In this document: positions 54,552 through 62,490 of the stretch, in pieces
How the letters are laid out: each line of letters begins with the position of its first letter
Numbering within the stretch: position 1 is the first letter of the stretch
Assembly: GCA_963804055.1 (NCBI GenBank)
Contig: CAWDOU010000004.1
Coordinates: 31,469 to 95,468 of the forward strand
Reading direction: 5' to 3'
Length of the DNA stretch: 64,000 nt
Origin: Bog-473 sp963804055
Lineage (GTDB): Bacteria > Actinomycetota > Acidimicrobiia > Acidimicrobiales > RAAP-2
The notes under the pieces: generated by a model
What the model saw: the letters and a program-made list of their open reading frames with translations, nothing else
Told to the model about the DNA's origin: nothing
The model's database searches: none
Made by a program: the position numbers and the translations under genes

Positions 54552-54871
54552 TTCTCAGTCCAGGGTAGGACAAACGGTTGTTTTTCCGCAGGTACCGAAA
54601 GTCACACGCGCGACACAACGCAACAACAAAACTCGTGGCCAGACGCGTGTTGGGCGACGGGCCGAAGGGTCGGTCAGCCCCCATGTGCGCGACGTCCGCG
54701 ACCCGGAAGCCGCGTCGGGACACCGCGACCGCACACCGCCTCTACCTCGTCGGAAAGCCGCAGCGACGCCCAAAAAGCACAAGGAATTGTGCAAGTTGTG
54801 TCTTTTCCGGAGAGGCCGCCGCCCTGGTTCCGCCCGCAACGGCCGCGGCGGGGCCACCGACGACCGCCGTC
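54552..54871. other. 320-bp non-coding gap, no gene supported
   Basis: Between the nuclease start and the amidase stop no frame has convincing coding character. A small hairpin, GCACAA-GGAA-TTGTGC, lies at 54777-54792. The nuclease promoter is presumably close to 54570-54600, where the sequence is A/T-richer, but no clear -10/-35 pair stands out. Confidence 0.4.
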
Positions 54872-56281
54872 TTAGATCGGCACCCCCGGCGCGACGAGCG
54901 GCCACGGGCGCTCGCGCTCGACGACCCGGGCCAGGTCGAGCAGCAGTTGCTCGGCGTGGCGCCGGCCGATGATCTGCATCGACACGGGCAGCCCGTCGAC
55001 GAGGCCGACGGGAATGGCGACGGCCGGGTGCCCGGTCGTGTTGGCCGGGATGGTCAGCGCGCCGTTGTTGCCCACCGCCGCCTCGAAGCCGTGCTCGGCC
55101 ACCAGGTCGACGCCGTCGATGGTCGTCGGCATCGGGCCCTGGGCGGCGAAGGCCACGTCGGGGTTGGTGGCGCAGATGATGAAGTCGACCTGCTCGAAGA
55201 GCTCGGCCATCTGCACAATGATCTGGCGCCGGAAGGCCTCGATGTTCTTCGCCGTGTCCACGTTGAAATGGTTGGTGGCGATGTTGCACGCCAGCATGAT
55301 CTCGGGCGTGAGCTCGGACTCGCAGGCGGGGTAGAGGTCACCCAGGCCGACGAGCAGGCTGGCCGTCCCGGCGAGCGCCCACTCCAGGCCGCCGCGGGGG
55401 AGCGCGATCGGGACGTCGACCCGCTCGAGGCCGGCGTCCTTGATCAACAGGTCGGCCGCCTCGTCCACCTTCTCCCGCACCGCCGACGCCACGATGGCCG
55501 CACCGAGGTCGACCGACACGGCGACGCGCCTGCCCTGCAGGTCCTGCTGACCGAGTCCGGCCTCCCAGCCCTCGACCCGTGGCAGCGAGAAGGGGTCGTA
55601 CTCGTCGGCGCCGTTGCAGGCGTCGAACCAGCGCGCCGCGTCGCGCACCGAGCGGGACAGGCACCCGAGTACCGCGGTGAGCGGCTCGATCTCGGTGTGC
55701 GGCCCCTTCGGGATGCGACCGAACGTCGACTTCAGGCCGAAGAGACCGGTGAAGCCGGCCGGGATCCGGATGGAGCCGCCGCCGTCACCGCCGGTGCAGA
55801 GCGGCAGCAGCCCGCCCGAGACGGACGCGGCCGACCCGCCGGACGAGCCGCCGGGGGTGCGCTCCAGGTCGTAGGGATTGGAGGTGGCGCCGTGCAGCCG
55901 GGTGTAGGTGCAGTTGATGCCGCCGAACTCCGACGCGGTCGTCTGCCCGACGAGGACGGCGCCGGCCTGGCGCAGGCGGGCCGTCATGGTGCCGTCGTAC
56001 TCGGCGATCCGGTCCTTGAAGACCAGCGAGGCCTCGGTCTGGGGCCAGCCCTTGACCGGGTCGAGCTCCTTGACGCCGATCGGCACGCCGCCGAACGGCA
56101 GGTTGACGTCAGCCGACGCCGCCGCCTCCCGGGCCTGCTCCTCGTCGACGAAGCACACCGCGTTCAGCTTGGAGTCGGCTATGGCGGCCAGCGACCCCTC
56201 GAGCGCCTCGGTGGGCGAAATGGTGCCCGCCCGGTAGGCGTCGACGAGGGAGCAGGCGTCTCCCATCCATGGTTCAGTCAC
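54872..56281 (-). CDS. Amidase (amidase signature family)
   Basis: A 469-residue amidase-signature enzyme, hydrolysing an amide bond with a Ser-cisSer-Lys triad. The Lys is in GVPIGVKELDPVKGW, and TPGGSSGGSAASVSGGLLPL contains both serines, followed by CTGGDGGGSIRIPAGFTGLFG. Length is typical (about 450-500). GTG at 56281 opens the conserved region; upstream sequence lacks a ribosome-binding site, so a leaderless start is possible. The protein is intact although its neighbours are frameshifted. The substrate is unknown. Confidence 0.92.
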   Translation of the reverse strand: MTEPWMGDACSLVDAYRAGTISPTEALEGSLAAIADSKLNAVCFVDEEQAREAAASADVNLPFGGVPIGVKELDPVKGWPQTEASLVFKDRIAEYDGTMTARLRQAGAVLVGQTTASEFGGINCTYTRLHGATSNPYDLERTPGGSSGGSAASVSGGLLPLCTGGDGGGSIRIPAGFTGLFGLKSTFGRIPKGPHTEIEPLTAVLGCLSRSVRDAARWFDACNGADEYDPFSLPRVEGWEAGLGQQDLQGRRVAVSVDLGAAIVASAVREKVDEAADLLIKDAGLERVDVPIALPRGGLEWALAGTASLLVGLGDLYPACESELTPEIMLACNIATNHFNVDTAKNIEAFRRQIIVQMAELFEQVDFIICATNPDVAFAAQGPMPTTIDGVDLVAEHGFEAAVGNNGALTIPANTTGHPAVAIPVGLVDGLPVSMQIIGRRHAEQLLLDLARVVERERPWPLVAPGVPI

Positions 56282-56375
56282 GATCGGGAGGCTATCGATC
56301 CGCCCGGACGGCCTGCCGGAGATCCTTGGGCTGGTGTCATGCTCAGGTAACCCATCCGCCCGACCGTTCCTACGT

Positions 56376-56795
56376 ATGACGGAGTTTCGTGTGACTTTCG
56401 CCCGAGCCGGCAAGAAATGGACGGCGAAGGTCGTTCAGACAGACGGCAACCACGTCTTGCCTCGCAGCACCCCGGTGTTCAAAGGCGATTCATTGGCCGC
56501 GGTAGAGGCCCAGGTGGCTCGGTGTCTCGACGATCTTGAAGTCCGGTTCTATTACGTCACGCACGATTGCGAGGCGATCCTCAGTGAGCACCAGAACCGT
56601 CTGGTCCGTGAGGCACTGTCGGCGATCGGAGAGGCCAAGTCGGCAGACGTGAGGAGTATGCGAGCGTCCTACCGGGCCATCAGAGCACTATCCGGATTCT
56701 CGCTGCGTGACATCGCGGTCCTCCTGAACGAGGAAGTACCTGAACTGGAACGGGCGCGAGACGTCGGCAACCAGTTCGGCCTGATGGAACCGTAG
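56376..56795 (+). CDS. Unknown small protein, possibly antitoxin-like
   Basis: A 139-residue protein starting at the ATG at 56376 (MTEFRVTFARAGKKWTAKVV). The first 70 residues look like a HicB-type fold (a short beta meander with FKGDSLAAVEAQVARCLDDL), and the last 45 contain a helix-turn-helix-like segment, FSLRDIAVLLNEEVPELERA. This layout is seen in HicB-like antitoxins with a DNA-binding tail, but no toxin gene is adjacent. Base composition is less G+C-rich than the flanks, which may mean recent acquisition. Confidence 0.6.
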   Translation: MTEFRVTFARAGKKWTAKVVQTDGNHVLPRSTPVFKGDSLAAVEAQVARCLDDLEVRFYYVTHDCEAILSEHQNRLVREALSAIGEAKSADVRSMRASYRAIRALSGFSLRDIAVLLNEEVPELERARDVGNQFGLMEP

Positions 56796-56893
56796 AGCGT
56801 GCCTCGCTCGACCCGAACCACCAACTCCGCCCCATGAAGTTCTGAGCCGCTGAGAGGCCTGGACTCCCGTTGAAGGCCCGGGGCCCTAGCGGG

Positions 56894-57106
56894 CTAGAGA
56901 ACTGCCTGCGATCGCTCCCGTCTCCGAAGCCCGACGAATATTCCGGGCTTCTTGCCGTGGGAGGCGCTGCCGCGAGATGGCAGGTCCTCGCCCCGCATGA
57001 AGGCGATCCAAGGGCCAATATCGGGAGCATCGCTCTCCGGAACAGGCCAATCGATCTCACCCGCCGCCTCAGGTGCCTCCCGGTATCCCTTCGTGAGGTC
57101 GTCCAT
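56894..57106 (-). CDS. Small unknown protein (70 aa) with strong ribosome-binding site
   Basis: The ATG at 57106 is preceded by AAAGGAGG at ideal spacing, the best ribosome-binding site in this part of the window. The protein begins MDDLTKGYREAPEAAGEIDW and is acidic at first, then basic near the end (GLRRRERSQAVL). It contains PWIAFMRGEDLPSRG but no known domain. The longer frame upstream (from 57151) lacks a ribosome-binding site. It is isolated between the 139-residue protein and the ABC permease. Confidence 0.55.
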   Translation of the reverse strand: MDDLTKGYREAPEAAGEIDWPVPESDAPDIGPWIAFMRGEDLPSRGSASHGKKPGIFVGLRRRERSQAVL

Positions 57107-57218
57107 GCGCCTCCTTTCGCCAATTAGGAGGGTATTCCTGGGTAGTGACAAACCGAAGAGGCGAAAGTCCCTAGCTGCGAGAAGTCTCAGGCGTGACGGG
57201 ACACGCCTGGGTTGGCGC

Positions 57219-58078
57219 CTACTCCGTCGTCCGCTTCTTGAAGAAGTGCGCCGCCAGTGGGCACGCCACGGCCAGGATCGCCACCGACCAGATCAGTGCC
57301 GCCTCGACCGGGTGTTGCATCGGCCAGGCCTGGACCATGGCAGACGGGTTCGGGTTGCCCCAGAGGTCCCGGGTCGCTGCCACGACGGCGCTCACCGGGT
57401 TCCAGTTGGCGACTGCCTGCAGCCACCCCGGCATGTGCTGGGTCGGCACGAACGCGTTGGACACGAACGTCAATGGGAACAAGACGATAAAGCCGAATGA
57501 GCCGGCCGACTCCGGGCTCTTGGAGTTCAGCCCCACACAGGCCGACACCCAACCCACCGCGTAGGCGAAGAGCAGCAGCAGACCGAAGCCGCCGACCACC
57601 GAGATGGCGTTCGCACCGGGCCGCCAACCGACGGCGAGCCCGGTGACGGCCACGATGGCGGCACACACCACGGAGGTCAGGAAGTCGGCCGCGGAGCGTC
57701 CGACCAAGCACCGCGGAGCGCCACATCGGCAGCGTGCGGAAGCGGTCGATCATGCCCTCGTGCAGGTCGGTACTCAGACCCGATCGCCGTGCCCATGGTC
57801 GACGTCGTCAGGTTCAGCGCCAGGATCCCGGCCAGCAGGAAGTCGACATAGCTGCCGCCGCCGGGGATCGGGATGGCGCCGCCGAAGATGTAGACGAACA
57901 GCACCGTGAACAGCAGCGGCTGGATCGTCACGTCGGAGAGCTGCATCGGCTCCCGCGAAATGTGCACGATGTTGCGCCGGGTCATGGCCCAGATGTCCGC
58001 CAGCGAACCGAGGAAGTTCCCGCCCGAATGGGGCCGGTCGAACCCGGTGGCGGACGGCGTCAGCGTTGCGGTCGTCAT
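57219..58078 (-). CDS. Drr-type ABC exporter permease (two frameshifts)
   Basis: An ABC-2 permease of about 285 residues with the DrrB layout. The N-terminal part (SLADIWAMTRRNIVHISREP, SYVDFLLAGILALNLTTSTM) is read from 58078; a short stretch (GMIDRFRTLPMWRSAVL) lies in a second frame near 57720-57760; the rest (PLTFVSNAFVPTQHMPGWLQ and the last helices) is in a third, ending at the TAG at 57219. Two extra bases account for this. The ATG overlaps the ATPase stop (ATGA). All six helices are preserved. Confidence 0.72.
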
Positions 58079-59158
58079 GCGCGTACTCCTTCCAGTTCGT
58101 GGCGGCCTTCGCCGGACCCGACAGGACCGGCGGAACCACCGGCCGCAACGCCCGACCCCGAACCCGAGCCAGAACCCGAACCTGACCCGGATTCGTCGCC
58201 CTCAGCAGGCTCGTCTCCTTCGATGTGGCCGCCGGTGAGCGAGAAGAACACGTCGTCCAGCGACGGCTGCCGCACCTCGATGTTGTCCACCAGCACTCCC
58301 GCGTCGTCCAGCGCCCTGACGACCACGGTCGCCAGCCCCGTCGACGAGTCGACGCCGGCACTCAGGTGCCGTCCGTCGTCGCTTACCGCAACGGCACCCG
58401 CCACCAACGGCGCCATGGCTCCAACGGCGGCAGGGTTCGGCTCCGACAGCGTCACCTCCAGGCGGGCGCCGCGGCTCGCCTGCTTCAACTCGAGCGGCGT
58501 CCCCTGGGCGATGACCCGCCCGTGGTCGACGACCACGATGTCGTGGGCCAGCGCGTCCGCCTCTTCCAGGTATTGCGTCGTCAGCAGGACGGTGACGCCC
58601 TCGCCGATCAGCTCACGGATGGCTTCCCATACCCGCTGCCGGGAAGTCGGGTCCAAGCCCGTCGTCGGCTCGTCGAGGAACAGGACCGGCGGACGGGTCA
58701 TCAACGACCCGGCCAGGTCCAGGCGCCGGCGCATGCCGCCCGAGTAGCCCTTGACCACCCGGTCGGCCGCGTCGGTCAGCTCGAACTGCGCCAGCAGCTC
58801 CTTGGCCCGGGCCCGGGAGGCGGCCCGGCCCATGTCCGACAGCTCGCCGATCAGCACCAGGTTCTGGCGCCCGGTCAGCAGAGGGTCCAAGCGTCGCGTC
58901 CTGGGCCGCCACGCCGATGTGGCGCCGCACCTCGGCCGGGCTCCGCAGCACGTCGAAGCCAGCGACCGTGGCCGATCCCGAGTCGGGCCGGGCCAGCGTG
59001 GTCAGGACCCGCACGGCGGTCGTCTTGCCGGCGCCGTTCGGGCCGAGCAGCCCGAGGATCGTGCCCGCTGGGACGGAGATGTCCACGCCCGCCAGCGCCT
59101 GGGTCGAGCCGTAGCGCTTGGTCAGCCCCTCCGCCTGGATCATCACATCAGTAGCCAT
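58075..59158 (-). CDS. Drr-type ABC exporter ATP-binding protein (one frameshift)
   Basis: DrrA-like ATPase of about 360 residues. The first part from the ATG at 59158 contains LGLLGPNGAGKTTAV (Walker A); after one extra base near 58885 the second part continues with DPLLTGRQNLVLIGELSDMG, YSGGMRRRLDLAGSLM, LFLDEPTTGLDP and the C-terminal PSLDDVFFSLTGGHIEG. The end is a Ser-Gly run (SGSGSGSGSGSG) encoded by a hexamer repeat. A second ATG two codons earlier (59164) is equally possible. It is divergent from a TetR gene and likely repressed by it. Confidence 0.78.
58152..58192 (-). repeat. Degenerate CGAACC hexamer repeat encoding a Ser-Gly run
   Basis: About six imperfect units (CGACCC, CGAACC, CGAGCC, AGAACC) encode the Ser-Gly-rich tail of the exporter ATPase. 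The frame is intact here. Confidence 0.5.
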
Positions 59159-59165
59159 AGACATC

Positions 59166-59235
59166 CTTACCGGTCGTTAAGTAATCTCTTGTCCAAGGGC
59201 ATGGTAAGCGGTATACTTACCTGTCGTCAAGTAGG
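59166..59235. promoter_or_regulatory. Divergent TetR/ABC promoter region with repeated operators
   Basis: Two near-identical 18-bp direct copies, TTACCGGTCGTTAAGTAA (59167-59184) and TTACCTGTCGTCAAGTAG (59217-59234), lie 50 bp apart. Between them GGTAAG (59203) and CTTACC (59216) form an inverted repeat with a 7-bp spacer. TTGTCC (59189-59194) and TATACT (59212-59217) are spaced by 17 bp and would drive the TetR gene; the inverted repeat covers this -10 box. The layout fits TetR autoregulation and control of the exporter. Confidence 0.65.
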
Positions 59236-59305
59236 CAGAGGGACAATTCCCGGGTAAGGTGCAAGACGAGATGGCTGATCAGACGACACCGGAGAGCCAG
59301 AACAC

Positions 59306-60011
59306 GTGACCCAGACGGCTGACGACCAGGCCCGGGCCGACGCTGTCCAGGCCGAGGAAGACGCCATCGGCGAGCTCGAGGCCGTCATCGGCGAGGAGCC
59401 GGACATCGGCCCGCTGACTGACACCGACATCGACGCCCCGGCCCCGCCGGCCAGCCCAGGCCGTCGACACCCGCCAGCGCATCCTCGATGTGGCGCTCGA
59501 CCTCTTCACCGAGCAGGGCTACGACGGCACCAGCCTGCGGCAGATCGCCGAGCAGCTGGGCGTCACCAAGGCGGCCCTCTACTACCACTTCGAATCCAAA
59601 GAGGACATCCTCATGGCGCTGCACATGCGCCTGCACGACTTCGGCAAGGACGCCCTGGTGCGGATCGGGGAGGGGCCGGTCACGCTGGCGCTATGGGAGG
59701 AGCTGCTCGACGACATCGTCGGCGAGATGCTGACCCAGCGCAAGATCTTCCTCATGCACGAACGGAACCAGGCCTCGCTGGAGAAGCTGCACCGCGAGGA
59801 CCACGACGCCGAGCACGAGGACATCCAGAACCAGTTCCGCCGGATCCTCGAGGACGTGCGGTTGCCGCTGCGGGACCGGGTGCGCATGTCGGCGTCCTTC
59901 GGCGTCATCTTCTCCAGCCTCTTCCTGGCCGGCGACGCGTTCGAGTCGACGACGAACGAGGAATTGGGGGAGATGCTCCGCGACATCCTCCACGACGTCC
60001 TCGCCGGATGA
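59306..60011 (+). CDS. TetR-family regulator with acidic N-terminal extension (one frameshift)
   Basis: The helix-turn-helix is clear: AVDTRQRILDVALDLFTEQG, then TSLRQIAEQLGVTKAALYYH and FESKEDIL; the ligand domain continues to HDVLAG at 60011. The GTG at 59306 (after GGAGAG) opens an acidic leader of about 50 residues (AVQAEEDAIGELEAVIGEEP) that is not usual for TetR proteins. It is joined to the rest by one extra C near 59455. Without that shift the start would have to be inside the helix-turn-helix, so the shift is probably a sequence error. The protein should bind the repeats at 59166-59235 and repress the divergent exporter. Confidence 0.75.
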
Positions 60012-60038
60012 CGGCCCCAGATCACTACAGTCGTCGCG

Positions 60039-60863
60039 GTGACTGACGCCCCAGCAGGAACGCACAGGAGCAGGACTCCCCCCACGCCCACCCCTTCACG
60101 ATCGCCATCGACGTGGGCGGCACCGGCCTCAAGGCCGACGTCCTCGACAAGGACGGCACGCCCGGTGGCCGGCCGGGTCCGGGTGCCGACGACCTACCCC
60201 ATGCCGCCGCACGAGCTCGTCTCCACGCTGACCAAGCTCGTCCGCAAGCTCCCCGAGGGGGACCGCGTCTCGTGCGGCTTCCCCGGCATGGTCCGCCAGG
60301 GCCACGTCCTCAGCGCCCCGCACTTCGTGTGCGAGAAGGGACCGGGCACGAAGGTCGATGCCAAGCTCGTCAGCGCCTGGTCGGACTTCGACCTGGCCGG
60401 CGCGCTCGCCAAATCCATCGGCAAGCCCTGCCGGGTGGCCAACGACGCCGATGTCCAGGGCCTGGCCGTCGTGAAGGGCAAGGGCTTCGAGGCGGTGATC
60501 ACGCTCGGGACCGGCTTCGGCACGGCGTTCTTCATGGACGGCAGCCTGATGCCCCACATGGAGTTCTCCCATCTCGAGTTCCGCAAGGGCGACACCTTCA
60601 ACGAGCAGGTCGGCGAGGCCGCCCGCAAGAAGGTGGGCGACGAGCGCTGGAACAAGCGGGTGCGCAAGGCCATCGCCTACCTCGATGCGCTGTGCTTCTT
60701 CGATCACCTCTACATCGGAGGCGGGAACGCCTCCCGGGTGAACCGGCGGGACCTGGGCGACGTGCTCGAGCGCATCACCGTGGTGGACAACAGTGCCGGG
60801 ATCCTCGGTGGCATCAAGCTCTGGGACCAGCACCACGTGGGTGTCGAAGGGGGACCGCAATGA
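60039..60863 (+). CDS. ppgK: Polyphosphate glucokinase (ROK family, frameshifted near N-terminus)
   Basis: Phosphorylates glucose using polyphosphate or ATP. The phosphate-binding motif FTIAIDVGGTGLKADVLDKD lies in a different frame from the rest; two one-base shifts (near 60080-60100 and 60165) bring it into line with the GTG start at 60039 and with the main body. The body is typical: ELVSTLTKLVRKLPEGDRVS, CGFPGMVRQGHVLSAPHF, CRVANDADVQGLAVVKGKGF and VITLGTGFGTAFF. Length is about 275 residues. The gene starts 27 bp after the TetR stop and overlaps the P450 start (ATGA). Confidence 0.8.
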   Translation: MTDAPAGTHRSRTPPTPTPSRSPSTWAAPASRPTSSTRTARPVAGRVRVPTTYPMPPHELVSTLTKLVRKLPEGDRVSCGFPGMVRQGHVLSAPHFVCEKGPGTKVDAKLVSAWSDFDLAGALAKSIGKPCRVANDADVQGLAVVKGKGFEAVITLGTGFGTAFFMDGSLMPHMEFSHLEFRKGDTFNEQVGEAARKKVGDERWNKRVRKAIAYLDALCFFDHLYIGGGNASRVNRRDLGDVLERITVVDNSAGILGGIKLWDQHHVGVEGGPQ

Positions 60864-62065
60864 CCGCCGTCGACACCGAGCCGCTGGCCTGGGACCCGCT
60901 CGACGAGAAGTACAAGGGCGACCCCCACGCCATCTGGAAACGCCTGCGCGACGAGCAGCCGCTCTATTACAACGAGCAGTACGACTTCTACGCCGTGAGC
61001 CGCTTCGCCGACGTCGACGCCTTCAGCCGCGACCCCAAGACGTTCGTCTCCTCGCATGGCACCGTCATGGAGATGATCACGGCCGACCCGATCGACATGC
61101 AGATGATGATCTTCATGGACCCGCCCGAGCACACCCGCTACCGGCGCCTGGTCTCCAAGACCTTCACGCCGCGGCGCATGAAGCTGCTCGAGGACGACAT
61201 CCGCGCCCTGTGCGCCACGCTGCTCGACGGCCTCGTCGGCCGCAGCTCGTTCGACTACGTGCAGGACTTCGGCGCCCGGGTCCCCGCCTACGTGATCGCC
61301 GCGCTCCTCGGTGTGCCGCCCGAGGACCGCGACATGGTCCGGGGCTGGATCGACGAGTCCTTCCACCTCGACCCCGAGACCGGCATGTCTAACGAGATCT
61401 CGCAGACGGCGATGTTCAGCTTCATGGACTACCTGGGCCGGACGCTGGCCGATCGGCAGACCAATCCGCGCGACGACATGTTCACCGACCTGGTGAACAT
61501 GGAGATCACCGAGGACGACGGCGTGGCCCGCCGGCTGACCATGGAGCAGGCCGTGAACTTCGCCGCCCTCATCGGCAGCGCCGGCACCGAGACGGTGGCC
61601 CGCATGCTCGGCTGGGCGGCCCTGGCGCTCGACGACAACCCGGGCCAGCGGGCCGAGCTGGTGGCCGACTTCAGCCTGATCCCCAATGCCGTCGAGGAGG
61701 TCCTGCGCTACGAGGCGCCGTCGCCGGTGCAGAGCCGCTGGTGCATCGAGGACGTCGAGGTGCACGGCGGGCACGATCCCGGCCCACTCGAAGGTCGTGA
61801 TGATCACGGGCTCAGCCGGGCCGGGACGAGCGGGCCTACCCGGACGCCGACACGCTTCGACATCCACCGGAAGTTCGACCACCACCTGTCCTTCGGGTAC
61901 GGCATCCACTTCTGCCTGGGCGCGGCGCTGGCCCGGACGGAGGGGCGGATCGCCCTGGAGGAGACCTTCAAGCGGTTCCCCGAGTGGTCGGTGGACATGG
62001 CCGGAGCCGTGCCGCTCCACACGAGCACGGTCCGGGGCTACTCCAAGCTGCCGATCAGCGTCTGA
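60860..62065 (+). CDS. Cytochrome P450 (local triple frame disturbance)
   Basis: A P450 of about 400 residues. The I-helix motif is LIGSAGTETVARM, the ExxR region is VEEVLRYEAPSP, and the haem loop is SFGYGIHFCLGAALARTEG. Between about 61770 and 61852 three successive one-base insertions carry the reading through all frames and back again: the correct sequence there should read TIPAHSKVVMITGSAG and DERAYPDADTFDIHRKF. The long open frame therefore survives, but about 28 residues as written are wrong. ATG at 60860 overlaps the kinase stop. The redox partner is not in the window. Confidence 0.85.
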   Translation: MTAVDTEPLAWDPLDEKYKGDPHAIWKRLRDEQPLYYNEQYDFYAVSRFADVDAFSRDPKTFVSSHGTVMEMITADPIDMQMMIFMDPPEHTRYRRLVSKTFTPRRMKLLEDDIRALCATLLDGLVGRSSFDYVQDFGARVPAYVIAALLGVPPEDRDMVRGWIDESFHLDPETGMSNEISQTAMFSFMDYLGRTLADRQTNPRDDMFTDLVNMEITEDDGVARRLTMEQAVNFAALIGSAGTETVARMLGWAALALDDNPGQRAELVADFSLIPNAVEEVLRYEAPSPVQSRWCIEDVEVHGGHDPGPLEGRDDHGLSRAGTSGPTRTPTRFDIHRKFDHHLSFGYGIHFCLGAALARTEGRIALEETFKRFPEWSVDMAGAVPLHTSTVRGYSKLPISV

Positions 62066-62105
62066 CCTGGTCGAGGGCGCCTCGGGGGCCCGACCGGGGC
62101 TCCGG

Positions 62106-62111
62106 TACACT
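62106..62111 (+). promoter_or_regulatory. -10 box of tRNA-Arg
   Basis: TACACT lies 15 bp before the first base of the mature tRNA. No good -35 sequence is visible 16-18 bp upstream. The flanking GCTCCGGTAC resembles the IS end repeats nearby, perhaps by chance. Confidence 0.4.
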
Positions 62112-62126
62112 GTCCTGTCTCACCCA

Positions 62127-62200
62127 GCGCTCGTAGCTCAACGGACTAGAGCATCTGACTACGGATCAGAAGGTTGGGGGTTCGAATCCCTCCGAGCGCG
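62127..62200 (+). tRNA. tRNA-Arg (anticodon ACG)
   Basis: A full cloverleaf can be drawn. Acceptor GCGCTCG (62127-62133) pairs with CGAGCGC (62193-62199). The anticodon stem TCTGA/TCAGA encloses CTACGGA with anticodon ACG, which is read as ICG for CGN arginine codons. The T arm is GGGGG-TTCGAAT-CCCTC with one G:U pair. CCA is not encoded. The 3' half of a tRNA is a frequent integration site, and an IS follows about 100 bp downstream, but no duplicate of the tRNA end is seen in the window. Confidence 0.93.
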
Positions 62201-62256
62201 CAATATAAGACCAGGTCATGGGGCTAAGAAGGGCTGTCGACCGGCTGACGGTCTCG

Positions 62257-62280
62257 GTTGACCACCAAGTTGACCACCAA
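62257..62280 (+). repeat. 12-bp tandem repeat
   Basis: GTTGACCACCAA occurs twice in a row (62257-62268 and 62269-62280), between tRNA-Arg and the IS. Read on the minus strand it gives LVVNLVVN, like the C-termini of some integrases, but no integrase gene follows, so this is at most a remnant. Confidence 0.6.
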
Positions 62281-62305
62281 GATTGTCATCGGCGATTGTG
62301 AAATT

Positions 62306-62405
62306 CCCGGTTCATGCTTGACAGCGTGGCTCCGGTACCTGCCTGACACTTTCGGACGCGGCTCCGGTACCTGGGCGACACTGACTCCGGTACCTGCTTG
62401 ACACT
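62306..62405 (+). repeat. Left-end subterminal repeats of the IS
   Basis: Copies at 62330-62350, 62362-62382 and 62385-62405 share CTCCGGTACCTG followed by GAC; the one at 62306-62323 is weaker. Spacing between starts is 32 and 23 bp. They match the right-end copies in inverse orientation and probably bind the transposase. Confidence 0.75.
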
Positions 62406-62490
62406 TCGTGCCTGCGAGGGTCCACCACGTGGCGGTTGCCACCTTCTTCGCTGTTGACGCAGTCGTCGACAGATGCGAAGGAGGCCGACC

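Noticed and set aside
54578..56350. A plus-strand open frame of about 590 codons opposite the amidase
   Set aside because: It mirrors the intact amidase gene and has no domain or ribosome-binding site.
43209..62065. Programmed frameshifting as explanation for the many frame breaks
   Set aside because: The breaks are in unrelated genes, in both directions, without shared slippery sites or stimulatory structures; assembly indels explain them better.
62099..62108. Extra copy of the IS end repeat upstream of tRNA-Arg
   Set aside because: GCTCCGGTAC matches ten bases of the end repeats, but the following bases do not, so chance similarity is the simpler explanation.
62257..62472. Phage integrase gene next to tRNA-Arg
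   Set aside because: Only a few integrase-like residues can be read from the 12-bp repeat; there is no catalytic domain, and the only recombinase visible is the IS transposase.
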